Notes under the pieces: model-generated
What the model was told of the DNA's origin: nothing
The model's input: the letters and a program-made list of their open reading frames with translations, nothing else
Database searches by the model: none
Translations under genes and position numbers: made by a program
NCBI GenBank assembly: GCA_037954235.1
Contig: JBBMOA010000013.1
Coordinates: forward strand, 12,135,001 to 12,199,000
DNA length: 64,000 nucleotides
Source of the DNA: Aulostomus chinensis
Taxonomy: Eukaryota; Chordata; Actinopteri; Syngnathiformes; Aulostomidae
Reading direction: 5' to 3'
Shown: piece by piece, positions 10,677 to 23,500 of the stretch
Layout: each line of letters begins with the position of its first letter
Position numbering within the stretch: position 1 is the stretch's first letter

Positions 10677-13626
10677 CTGGAGGAATAAAAAAGACATTTA
10701 GGATTTGTCTGCAAGGAAAATACATGGCTGAGAAAGAGGATCTTCTTCTCCGAAGTATCTTACCTAGTTCAGCAGAGCTTAAACCAAGTGAGTCTCAAGG
10801 GAGCCAAACTGTTAATGGAGTGTAAAAGTACGCGACTACTGCTGAGCAGGTAGTGGCCTTCTCCACGCGGATGCTCTACAGATTATATTTACTTTGAGAG
10901 GGTATATATTTGGCATGTGCAGACAGGGAAGAGAGCAAGTTCCAGTCATGATCGCGCAGTTCCTGGCCTTCATGACCCAAGACACGGCAACATGATCCAC
11001 ATGAGGTGAAATGGCAGGCAAATGAGCTGTAAGTTACAGTTATGTCAGTACTGTCAGCCCCTCCAGCACATCGTTATAAATATGTGTCATGGATGTTTGG
11101 ACCATCAACCATCAACCATTGCTTTTTTTCTTCCTTTTCCATTAAAATCATCAGACTGGCGTTTCCTATGAAAGGTGCATTTCTAGAAAAACAACCACGA
11201 TGCATTTTTTCCGAGAGCTTTCCAAACAAAATACTCCAAGAAAACAAAAGAAAGTATCATGCGCTCTTCTTTCTCTCAGGTTAATTTCTGACTTGATGAA
11301 TCAAATAAGTTTCTGAATATTCAGTTACACGCTTGATAAACCTACCTCATCAGCTTACACATCCCCGGTAAAGCAGTCCTATGCGAGGGTCCATGAGGTC
11401 GGCCGCTCCACTGACAGGCCTTAGTGGTCTTGGTGCCCCTCAGCAATGCCCTTGAATGGACAGGAACAGAGAACTCCTGCCAGCCCTGACCTGTTCCACA
11501 CCGACAAACACACCAACTCTAAAACAGCGTAAGAGGGCCCCAGGTCCTGAGGATCTTCCTCTGACCACAACACACATAACCTGCTGGACAAACTCTCAAC
11601 CATGTCCAGCCTGCCCTCCCTCACCCCCCCCCCTCCCCCCACTCCCCTTCCACAGTTAAATTTGGCACAGGACACACTCTCCAATGTAAACTGTTAAAGC
11701 TATTCTACTCGCTGGTTACAGTGAGTGACATGGCAGGTGGCCAATGATGTTGCCTACTGGTTTTCGTTCTGGCCACAAGTGCTGCCGGTTCTAATTATAG
11801 CACGAGGGTCTCTCCTATCATGGGGGGCATGATTTGAGGACGAGTAGCCATTTGCATCCTCAAGTTACAGAGGATCAGAGTGAAGGAAAGGAGCTCAGCC
11901 GGTGAACAAGTCTGAACAGAAACGTGATCAGCCGCACTGCTACAATGAAACATGGTTGACAAAACAAATATTATTCATCTGTTCAACTAGGAAATGCACA
12001 GATTTGAATATTGGCTCAAATAAGTCGTGTCAATGCTTTTATTTAAGTAACAGGATGTTTATTTCTTTATTTGACATAATGTACATACAGATATGGTTTC
12101 AACCCAAATGGAAATATCTGATATATTTACATTTAGGCAAATCCATGCACGGGCTTTTACAGTTCTATGTGTATAAAATACATCATAACAGATAAATATA
12201 TAAGTGTCTGAAGCATGAAACTTACCAGAACCGGAGAGATGTGGAATAATAAATGGGCAGGGGACGCGTCAACGTCAGAAATGCTTCAGAACTAACGGGG
12301 AGGTAGCCAGAGTTGCATCAAGTAGGTACCTATTTACAATTATACAAGCATTTATGAATCCAAAGAGATTAGATATGTACAGTGGTGGGACTTGTGCAGA
12401 TCTAAAAATGACCCAGCAAACAAGTGAGGAAGCAACACAAATAAACGACACCATCACCGTGTGGACGGCGACTCAGGGCCCAGCAGAGAGTTAATGAAAG
12501 AAAGTACTGTTGGTTGGTGCAGGTGGAGGACACATCCAACGCTGATCATAGCATTTATTTGTTAAAATATTTGTACGGCACTGTGCTAACAAGCTTGCGT
12601 CAGTGTTGTGTCAGCCTGCGCGAAGTTTCAAAGATCAAAATGGACTTAAACTGTCAAATAAAGTCTGGATAAACTGTTTTTAGCTTTAAGGGTTATCTGT
12701 GTGATTCTATTACCCACAGTGAAATGCAACTGTTGCAGAAGTGATTACATCAAGCATTCGCTACAGTACATAAAAGTATACAAAAAAAAACTTGTGGAAA
12801 TATTCTATTTTTATTTTAAAATCATCTGGGTTCATGTGTTTGTCCAACTACCAGACGACTTCACTGGAAGCCATGTGAAATATAAAACATTCATAACTGA
12901 CTCATTGTTTTGGTGCCCTCAAGGCAAATGCCCTTTTCCTTTAACTCCGGTGTGGTATGGAAATCCATTCAAGAAGACATAAAGCTGCAGAAGAATCGAT
13001 CCTTTCTACGCGGTATCAAAGCTTGTTTTTAAAGATCGTGACCTGATAAGGCCGAGGAAATTGAGGAAGAGCGTGAGAAATTTGCCACGAGCGGAGTACT
13101 GAGGAACAAAATAGAATTTACCTTGTAAACAGACATTTTTACAGTTACAAATTTAAACATTTCCCTCGGCCATGATGGGTTTTACGAGGGGTGCTTATAG
13201 CTTGTGAATACAACTGTAAATAACGCCGGGTTTCAAACTGACGGCCGAATATTCAAACGAATCCAAACTAAATTGCATCGTCACGAAATAAAGCGAGATG
13301 CACGGAGCTCTCTGTCGCTCTTTTCACTCTATCTTTTTGTGCTGTGTTTGAAATAATCGACTGGCAAGACATGAACACCGTCAAAAGCGGTAATGTTTGT
13401 GCATTTTTAGTTCAAACTTATACTGGCTTCAAGTTCCAACAGCAGTCACAGCTTGTGTCAGTAACAACTGAAAAAAAATAACTAAGCGATTGAAGGAATA
13501 ACACAATAAATACTTAAATGAAAGGTCTCTGTGTCAAGAGGTGATCCCACAGTTTGTACGACATTAATCTGGAGCAACATGCTCCGTGGATTAGTTGGAG
13601 GGGAGGAGAGGAGGAGAAGCTGCGTC
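10677..13626. other. Intron/intergenic DNA between the two connexin genes
   Basis: No coding sequence found. It must contain the non-coding first exon and promoter of the alpha connexin, whose coding exon starts with a splice acceptor at 10677; I could not place them. The lower part includes the gjb1 3' UTR. There is a C-rich run at about 11610-11660. The rest is AT-rich with no repeat I recognise. Confidence 0.45.
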
Positions 13627-14454
13627 TCAGAAAGCAGAACACCTCTCGCCCCTCTCAGGGGAGCTCTTCTTGGTCACAGTGAGTTTAGGCTTGAGAGGAT
13701 GATCTACCATCAGCTGATTGATTTCATTTTGCCTATAAGTGGACAGTCTTTGGCTAATCCAAGCGATGTTGGATTCTTCCTCAGAGCGACCACAACAGCG
13801 TCGGCAGGCCCGGCCTACGAGGTACAGCACCTCTGCCAGATTGAGCAGCACACACACCCCCGACACCGCCAGCATGAAGACGGTGAATATAGTCTTCTCG
13901 GTGGGTCTGGAAACGAAACAGTCCACTGTGTTGGGGCACGGGAATGAGTCACACTTCACCAGACGCACCATCTTAAAGTCAGGGTAGATCAAGTAGAAGA
14001 TGTAGAGGAAAGCAACCTCGAAGACAATTCGGAAGATGATACTGATCATGTATGTCCACCACAGAGCACCTGTGATCTGGAACTTCTGGCTCTTGATGTG
14101 TTCTAGGTCCTTTGGGCTGCTACGGCCCGTTCTCTTCAGGATCTTCTTGTCAATGTGGCGACGATGGGCCACATGCATGGCAACCAGCAGAGCGGGGGTG
14201 GACACCAGGATGAGCTGGAGCGCCCACAGTCGGATGTGCGAGATGGGGAAGAACTGATCGTAACAGACGCTGTTGCAGCCGGGCTGCTGGGTGTTGCAGG
14301 TGAAGCCGGACTTCTCATCTCCCCAAACACTCTCAGCTGCCACCACCAGAACAAGGATGCGGAAAATGAAGATGACGGAGAGCCAGACGCGTCCGATACC
14401 CGTAGAGTGCCTGTTTACGCCGCTGATCACGGCATAAAAGGTCCCCCAATTCAT
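13627..14454 (-). CDS. gjb1: Gap junction beta-1 protein (connexin 32 type)
   Basis: A 275-residue beta connexin in one coding exon. Cx32 forms channels in liver, exocrine glands and myelinating Schwann cells; human GJB1 loss causes X-linked Charcot-Marie-Tooth disease. It begins MNWGTFYAVISGVNRHSTGI, and its loops carry CNTQQPGCNSVC and CDSFPCPNTVDC followed by SRPTEKTIF. The stretch FFPISHIRLWALQLILVSTP and the motif YRQNEINQL in the tail are hallmarks of gjb1. The protein ends ERCSAF where human ends RCSAC, so the cysteine four from the end is kept. An upstream in-frame ATG at 14490 lies inside the intron: an acceptor (tttttacag) ends at 14469, so the exon starts at 14468 and ATG 14454 is the true start. 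Fish have two gjb1 copies; which this is cannot be told here. Confidence 0.95.
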   Translation of the reverse strand: MNWGTFYAVISGVNRHSTGIGRVWLSVIFIFRILVLVVAAESVWGDEKSGFTCNTQQPGCNSVCYDQFFPISHIRLWALQLILVSTPALLVAMHVAHRRHIDKKILKRTGRSSPKDLEHIKSQKFQITGALWWTYMISIIFRIVFEVAFLYIFYLIYPDFKMVRLVKCDSFPCPNTVDCFVSRPTEKTIFTVFMLAVSGVCVLLNLAEVLYLVGRACRRCCGRSEEESNIAWISQRLSTYRQNEINQLMVDHPLKPKLTVTKKSSPERGERCSAF

Positions 14455-14556
14455 TTTCGACTCCAGATCTGTAAAAATTATAATGTTCAAATAAGGTCAC
14501 ATTTAGGTAGGCAAGGCTTAATCGCTAGCTGAACTGTTAACTGTTATTAGCAAAGG

Positions 14557-14561
<5 letters not shown>

Positions 14562-14609
<48 letters not shown>
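14562..14609. repeat. TA microsatellite
   Basis: About 23 uninterrupted TA units, lying about 100 bases upstream of the gjb1 coding exon, in the intron before it. Confidence 0.95.
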
Positions 14610-14612
<3 letters not shown>

Positions 14613-17585
14613 GGTGAATTAGAATCTGCATTTTGAGGAAAAGTTCAATAATGTAACATGTTCAAAGAAAAATCGCATGATCCTTTAATGTTGCCAAAAG
14701 TTAATGTTTGTTGCAGTGGCTCCAACAACTTAGATAATTTAACATGCAGTACTATTGTAAAAGTCTGGGTTTTAGGATTAATTTTAGGTTTACCAGGCTC
14801 AGCCGGCGGTGCAAGCGGCGTAAGGTCCAATGATGACCATCTTGAGGTGCGGCCTGAGCATCAAGCTGGATTTGGCAGCCTCAGGAACAACAGACAGGAA
14901 TTGCCAAGTGGCCGGTTGGCTGTATAAAAGCAGGGGCGATGGCCTCCCGCCATGCACCGTCACAAGACGCAACAGATCGAAGCCAATTGCAAAAGATTCG
15001 CTGAGCCACGTGATTGGCTCTCTCTCTATTAATACTGTACACCCAACCTGACTCACAGCCCACTCACAGACAGACGGGCAACAAGACATCGATCTCATCA
15101 GGAGACTTTTACAAACAATATTGATCAGATTTGTCTTTAAAGGGTCTCTATTCAAAAGCCTTTTGATCAAATATCGCTGCTATATGATACGTTATACCAC
15201 AAGACATGTGGGGGCTGTTAGCCATCACTCACATCAAGTCTACACACTGGATGTTAGTATGAATCAAAATGGCGGAGCAGATCTTTTACCTTCAGCTGTG
15301 GTGGTACACAAAGATGTGTACTAAACTGGCAGAATTTAATAAAAGTACTGTATTTTTTAGCAAACCAAAAGGCTGGCTTTAGGACACCGTACGTTAGGAA
15401 AATGCTAATCATTCCTCCGCCACTAGCCACTGCCCTGCACCGTAGCAGTCATATGCTCTTATATAAACTATTTACATACAATGGCAGCCTTTATTGGGCT
15501 GCAACAAGACTCTTTAGAATTCAGATCAAACGCCTCGATTTCCGCCTACCCCGGGCAAAAGAAGGAATCTGTGTGGACACAAAAGGCCTCAGCCTGTCAC
15601 ATTATTTATTGTGCTAGGCAGGGTAGGGGAAGGGCAGGGAAGGGAAGGGAAGGCAGCTTTTGACCTGAGCCACTGACATCTAGAGGAGAGTCACTGACAA
15701 GATTGTGGATTTGTCAAGAAAATACATGAGCTGCTCACCAGAGATATAAACATGGTTTATATCACAAAATGTTATTTAAGATTTACAGTCTGAGACGCTT
15801 GGCCTCCCATGAGACAAAGCTTGGAATAAGCTGCCCTCCTCTCACAGTTCTGTTCCTAGACTTAGAAAGGCTTGTCAATCAAATTTACATCTTGCAGTGC
15901 ACAGAAGAACAAATTTCGATGCGCTGGCACAATAACGGTGCACAGAGAGAACAACAGCGATGTGGTTTTTTTCACCGGCTAGTCAGTTATTTAGTAAAGA
16001 GAGCCTCATAATACTGTTTTACCAAACTTCAGAGGACACCAAACACTTGACAACCACCTATCTTGAGTCATTTATTAATAAATCTCTCTAGGTAGGAAAG
16101 GTCAGATATCCCAAAACTACTGAATACCTCAACTACATCTTCAACCAACTCACGTTATTACTTCCCCCAGTGTGTTTATTAGGCTCCTTTTAGATGACAT
16201 TTAGAAAAATTTTGTTTGCAGGAAATAAAATATTTTCTACTTTAGGTAACTGTTCACTTTAAAATGAAAACATTAATCTTCCACAATACACTTTCATTTC
16301 AAGCAATTTGTGAATTAACTGTTGAACAAATTCCTGTATTAATAGATCATAAGATCTATCGTGTGCACATGCCAACACTCGGTCTGACTACTTCTCACGT
16401 AAAATCTCTTTGCAATAAACAAGAAATATATTCAACTCAACACACAAACACAGGATGAGACACATCAGTCACTCAGGTTCAGGATGATGGAACAAATTTA
16501 GAGTCCATCATGGTGAACGTCTGCTAACAAGTGAGCTGAGCTCAACGTCACTGCAGAGACGGCTGCTAACGTGTGTCCAGATGTCACTATTCACTCGAGC
16601 GCAAGCTGTTCAGCAGAGGCTACAATCTTTCACAGTAGGACAGTGAAAAGCGAGTGAGAACAGAATGTGGTGCACGGTCAGATGACCTACAGGGGCCCAC
16701 TGTGCTGGGAGCCCTTCCTGCGTCACTGATGACCAGCCTGGTGGGAGGGTTTGGGTGGTCTGGCAGTTCTTTCAATGAACCAAACCTCATTTATATTCTC
16801 GCATACACCGTGATATATTCAGACACGGGGGGGTTGGTTGGAGAGAAGGGTTTTTATTACACAACTATGCCATCGTACAAGTTACAGAAAAGGCAACAAT
16901 TAATTTAAAATATGTAAACGTAGGCCTACTGTTTGTGGCTTGCAGACGGTGGGATATAATAGAGGGCAGATATTCCACTTAACTGGTACCATCTAATAGC
17001 TGCGGAGTTCTGGTCCGTTGGCACACTCCTGCTGTTATGGAAAAGTATAACACACACAATACAAAACTACATCTCGAGTTTGAAACATTCAACTTAATAC
17101 ATCATTTTGAACAAAAAAACCCAAAGCAAAACAACAACAAAAAAAACTCAGCAAAAATAAGCACTAGAACCTATTTTGTATCATCTCTTCAAATACAACT
17201 GAGTAAACATCTTTAAGAATCAAATAAAACTTACAGCATGAATGCAAAATAGAAACTGATGTTGCAATGATGAAAAGAGACACGCTTTTAGTTCAATCAC
17301 GTTCACCAGGCTTAGTCATATCGTTCTGGAGTGCAAAGTAACAAATAAATACAGTCAATGCCTTATTCCTACATTTTATTCATGGTGTTTTACGACTGAA
17401 TATCCACCGATTGTTCTGGTGCCAATCACAGTAGTTTGTCTGTTAGCACTACGGTCTACTTGTACACAGATGGCAAATCAAAAATGAAATCAAATCAAAT
17501 TTTCTTATTTAAGAATATTTAAATATCTTCTGCATAGCGCGGCTGCCATTTGTACTTGACATCTGACAAAAGGACACAGATAAAA
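14610..17585. other. Non-coding DNA upstream of gjb1
   Basis: This should hold the gjb1 promoter and 5' exon and the 3' UTR of the Tudor gene. The segment 14800-15060 is GC-richer than its surroundings. It has an overlapping E-box CACGTG (15007-15012) and inverted CCAAT (ATTGG, 15013-15017), plus a plus-strand tataaaag at 14925-14932; it is the best candidate promoter area but the orientation is unclear. Read on the minus strand, a possible donor (cctg|gtaaac) occurs near 14793. A purine-rich GGGAA(G) repeat lies near 15620-15655. No coding sequence is recognised. Confidence 0.4.
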
Positions 17586-20500
17586 CTAGGCACATTCCGT
17601 GCTGCCTGAATTACGTTGAGCGTAGCAGGAGATGAGGTACTTCTCCCAGTCGGACTCCTTTTTTCTCATTTTCACTTGAACGGAGCCTGAAAGCAGAACA
17701 AGATTTGGAGGGAGGATTAAGAGTGACGGTTCTGAGTGAAGGGGAGTCGCACGGCGTTTTGGATCAGGGTTCTTACAGCTCAGTTCTTTCATTTCTGATG
17801 ACTTCACGATCACATCTCAACTGTTCCTGTTCATTCAATTGTGAAATAGAAATAGGGCCTCCACCTCACCTAAACAGGCTATAACCCCTTTTAGTATTTT
17901 TTTTTCTTTCCATATTTGTCTTTACAGCAGGTGATTTTTTTTTCAAACATGTCCAGACAAATATTAGAATGACAAATCAATCTGACATTAAAGAAATCAT
18001 CATGTGTAGTTAAGGCTTTTGTCCCAAATATAATGACATTTCCTGCAGGCATTCATAAGATATCTTGTTCATGAGAATGACAGATGTGATGTCACAGTGA
18101 CCTTTGACCCCCAACAAGTTTCAGTTCATTCTTGAGTACAACTGCGCCACATTTGAGGAAATCTTCCTGAGATCTCGTGTTAATGAGAATGGGACTGACG
18201 GACAGCATGATGCCATCTGGCTCACAGCTCCACCACACGGAGGCATAAAAAAATCAAGTTTATAGAGTTTCTCTGTAGCCACAGCAATCAATCTAGTGTT
18301 TCCAGTGGTAAAATTTCTCCCACGCAAGCAACCATGGAATAAATAAATATATAATCAATCAATCATCTGGGGCCTGATGAGACAAAGACGGATGGAATCG
18401 TGGAATTCGTCAATCGAAATAAAATCAACAGCAAAAAGGCAAAATATCACACACAAAATAGAGTGAACAGAGTATAAACTGTCTTTACGCGACACAGCCA
18501 ATGGGATGATGCGAAAGACTGACGTACCTTAATACCTTAACACTCTTTACTGAGACTACAATAAAAAGATTTGCAAATAAAAAGCTATCAAGATTAATTT
18601 ATCAAGCCACTTGTTGAACGAGTTTTAAAATCAAATATAGTTTTCCTCTTGAGAGTTGTAGCAGCTTTGCCTCGTTCACCGAAACTCTTAATATGTCGCA
18701 GAAGGATGTAAGTGTAGGCGCTGGACGGGACCGTGGCCCCTCGTCTCTGCATCGACGCGGTGGACGTGTTTGACACAGCGCAACAAAAACTCTGCGTTGA
18801 TCGAATAAAGACGACGTAGTAATGGGTCAGTGTGAAGGTGAGCGTGGGCTGCACTGGGCGAGTCAACAGAACACGCAGCAGGAGCTAAACCATACGTATG
18901 AGGTCAGTGGCCCTACACTCAATTTAAATACTACTTTTCACATGAATTCCATGGCTTTAACTTTAAATAGTCATTATTTCACACTTAAAAGGGCCAGCTC
19001 TGAACCACCTGATGGACAGTAAATGCTGGATGTGTTAGGCCAACGTGGATCGTTTCATTCATGATCCTTTTGGACTTCGGGAGACAATCAGACATGACAT
19101 TATACTTTCATTTGGAACGTTGAAGATTTTCAGTTCAACAGTGTTTTCTTTTTTTTTTTTTGGTGGAGGAAACACTAGAATATGGTGAAATTCAAGCAGT
19201 TTTTCCAAGTATTCATATTCCAGCACATTCCAACCCATGAGGACATGACAGCTACACTGACTTACTTTTCCTCATGCGAACAATATTCTTCAGTTTGCTG
19301 TGTTTGGCGTGTCCGTTCTGGGCCAGTCGCAAAGACAGCGAGGCACCCCGCCTAAAACACAACAATGATAACACCAGAGCGTTTCAGCAACACTTAGCAC
19401 ACACACACACATATAATACCAATTTTAATAGCTGTCGTAATAAAATTACACACTCGTTGCCAGTAACAATTTACACTGTCAATAAATGACTTTATTAGTT
19501 TTTCCATCATTTAGAAATCAGATAATCTCACTTTATGACTCAAATAATTGGCCACATTTCATACTTGTGTACCTCATAGCTCCAAGCTTCCCCTTTTCCA
19601 GGAAGAGCTCCACTGTAACATTTGGTCCCTCCGTGTAAAGTCTGGCGTACAGCATCCTGTTGTGCACCATGGCTTTGAACCAGCCCACCGCTTCCTCAGA
19701 CCAATCTTTCCCATTAATGGGCTTCACCTGAGGGGGGGGGGGACACGCACAACAAACCATGAACGGAGATAAAACATTTCCTTTCTTTATCACTAAGCGA
19801 TAGTTACGACTGTGACTAATCGAGGACCAAAGCCAATAAACCCGTCTGTGTACAATCACAGCCGAGCTCAGTGTATTAACCATTTGTATGTATGCAAATC
19901 CTGAGAGGGATCATCCGCCTGCCTGTCTGGGAAAATCTGATCATCACTGTTCATGTGCTCGCTGATAAAAGGTTGTAGAGATTTATCAAACTGAAAAATT
20001 GCTCTAATACTAGCAAATACAAGAAAAAACAACAACAACAAAACATGTGATCGTTCCTTCTATACCACCACTGAGTGAAACACAATTCCTGAGTACACAT
20101 GCACGTCAGTTCTGGGTTGCCATGACTAACAGGCCACTAGCTGACAGTGGTGCTGCCTGTCTGCTCGGGCCTCACATGGGTTACAGGGTGGGTTTGCTAC
20201 AGAGGAACGCTGCATGGAATGTTTTTCCTCTTCTCTTCTGTGAGCTGTTGGGTTGAAAATGGATAGTAGATCTTTCTTTGGTCGTTTTGATGCGATCAAA
20301 AGTATAAATGTAACTAACAATTATTTTAGCATAGATTCATCTGCCTATTGTTTTAATGTTTAATCAAAGAATTGTTAAGTCCCCAAAATCTCAAGAAAGA
20401 GTTGAAAAATCAGTTTCCCAGAGCCCAAAGTCATGCGTCCAAATTCACATTTGTCCATCCAGCAATCCAAAACAAAGAAATTGTATGTCATTTTCAATCA

Positions 20501-23500
20501 TGAATGACAAAAAAATCGCAAATTCTCATATTTTTGAGTCTAGAACAAGAAAATATGAAACATGTTTCTAAAAATTTTTCTCATTTAAATTTATTTTCTT
20601 TCCATCAAATAATCAATGAACTTTTGCAGCTCTCATTTAATGTCTCATTGATGCAAATCACCCCCCCCCCCACCAGGAAAAGGCATTTGGTACTTTTGAA
20701 CAACCCAACATGCGTGAAATGAGGAGGCTGTTAAAAAGACAGAGCAACCCACATTTGCCAGTGAGACCTGCACTGACTGCTTTGGGAGGTCGGCCATGTC
20801 TGGGGTCAGCTCCTTGACGTTGCTGAGTGACAGAACGGCGGCATCACCGTGATCCAGCCTTCTCACCTCCACCTTGATGGATGTCTCTCCCTTGGCTCCA
20901 TCAACAGCGCTATTATCTAACACCCAAAAGGACAAGAGAGCATGGCAGCTAAACAGACACCCAGCCGCTACGGTTAAATGACGCTGCTACCACCTAGAGG
21001 TATGCATTTGCAAAGCCATTCCAACACACACGTGCGCACACACGCGCGCACACACACACGCACACACACACACACAGCTGCTGGACCCACCTCCACTTAC
21101 TCCGCATATCTTTGTCACCTGAGCCCTGCACCATTGTTCTGGCGTGGGGAACCAGCCCATTACTAAGGTTCCAATGTCTGGAATGCAGTTCTGCTTGGCA
21201 TATGAACTACTGGCTTTCATGCTGCTGCAAAACGAGGGGAAAAAAGCATAATAGCAACCAGAAATAGGTGGAATATATTACAAAGAAAAAAAAAATCTAC
21301 AAAGAGGACAATAATGAAAAAAGTGGCTGCTGGTCAGGTGATCATTTGAGGAACTCACTCTGTGACAAGAGCCTGCAGCTTTGTGATTGAGTCAGCATGT
21401 TGGATGTGGAAGTTTCCTGGACTGACGATATGAGACACCACAACTTCCATCTCATCAAACCTCTGGATCTGAAATTCCCGGATGGTTACAGCTCGGGTTT
21501 CTGGTGCTTTAGCAGCAGCAGATTTATTCTCATGCTGGGCATTTGTGCAAGAGAGTGTGTTGCTGTTACACTTGAGGGTCACACAGGAGTTCTCCACCTG
21601 AGCCTCGCCACTTTCAGAGCAGCTGTCGTCGGTGCTCTCCTGTCCCACCTCAGTGACGATGTGTGCAATGTCCCACAGGTCGGTCTTGGTTGCAATAACA
21701 CATGTGTAGGTCAGGGAGCCACTTGGCTCGCCACGTTTGACCCTGAAGATAGGGAATTCAGAATCTGAGTGCAGTGTTTTGGGGGTTACTGCATCCATCA
21801 GACCATCAGCCACATGGCTGAAGGAGTGGCTGGAATTATAAATGCAGGTTTTATGCCACTCCAGAACAGTGACCTCCAGTGCACCCATGGTTTTAGCCTT
21901 TGCTCTAAGGAAGTGCAGCAGCTGAGAGGAGGTTTGTTTTTGGTGCTGCACCTGGACATCGTACTCACGTCCCCAGCTAATTAGCGGGGTTATTTTGGTG
22001 GGTTTAGGGTTACTGATCTCGGGGAGTATAGCTTTCAAGGGAGGTAATAGTAGCGGTGGCCTCTCTGTGTTAATCTCGGGACTCTGAATGATGGCAAGAG
22101 GAAGGATCACAGCATCTGGTTGGCTTGACGCCTCGAAAACAACTTGTGTTTCTTCTGTAGCCTCTAGGCGACAGGACGAGCTTGTAGTCACAACAGAGCT
22201 GTTGTAGCTGGACGAGATGTTGCATGTCATCTCATCCTCCTGGACTGTAGGCTGGGACACAATTAAATGTTTCAGCTGCTGCAGGGAAAGTGTGGCTCCA
22301 AGCACCTGCACTGCTTTGGCTATGGAGCAAGCCATGAGCGAATTCTGCAGCATGGGCCCGAACTTGAGGACGTCACTGGTCAGGATTCCTTTGTTTGTGG
22401 GTGGCTGATGATTTGTTCTCAACCCGTTTTTATCATTTGGCTGCAGACAAACACGGGGTTCTGTCGACAGAAGGCAGAAAAAGAAGTATTTAGATGAATA
22501 AAGTTGCACAGAAAATACTTCCCTAAATATCACACAGGAAATTTATGGTAGTGGAAGTAGTCTTAGGGATTTTAATACCCAAAGGTCTAAGGTGTACGAA
22601 CGCTATTGTTTTGGGGAGATCATCTGATCCAGTTAGTTTGGATTTCACACTGCAATTATATGAGAGCACTAAAGAAGCTGACATGCCCTGTCCTCATCAC
22701 TGACATGTCGGGACCCGATCCAATATTGCTATCAGTTCTGATATTGACGTAGTTCATGTATCTGATATCAGACTGACAGCACTGATCCACATTTCCATAA
22801 TTTCTGCTGGACCTTTAATGAACCTTTTTTTTCCCCTCTCAGCAGCCTGCAGTGCAAAAGTGTAGCATTAGCCGTTAGCTAACTCAACATATCCTTATTC
22901 TGAAGCACTTCGAGCAAGACGGCGGGAACTTGTAAGGTGTGTAAAGATAGCATTCCGGGGGCGGAGCTAATGTAGCAATGTACAACTGTAGAATGTTTTG
23001 GAAACGTTCATCTGATAACCTGGTAACTGAATGTGATGGTTGTATGACTGTCACGTAAGACAAAAAGTGCCTGCTGCAGTCTCTGTATATGAATGCAAAG
23101 TTTACATCTGAATGTAAACCTATTTGCTGCCTCCTGTTAGAATGTGAAGCCAAAAAAACAGTTTCAATAAATAACTTGCGAATACATTTAAATGTATGCA
23201 TAGTTAGAAAGAAGCTAAACTGGGGTCCCAAAAGACCTGGACCAAAGACTACTCAGCTGTTTAGTCTAGACCTACAGATCTGGTGGAGGTTTCAAACCTG
23301 TAACTTTAGTGCTGTCAGGTTCCATAGTTTGGACCAGACAAGGGTGGTGTGAAGCACTTAGATTTCTGCTAGAATTAGAGATGTGTTGATTGGTAAACTT
23401 TAAGCCATTAACAATATTAAATTTAACCATTTGTCCAATAGCTAATGTTTACTTGGTTGATTGTGAGTTATTATTTCCTTCTCAGAGACACAGAAAACTA

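Noticed and set aside
14455..14490. Upstream in-frame ATG of gjb1
   Set aside because: It lies beyond the splice acceptor at 14469-14470, and MNW is the universal beta-connexin start.
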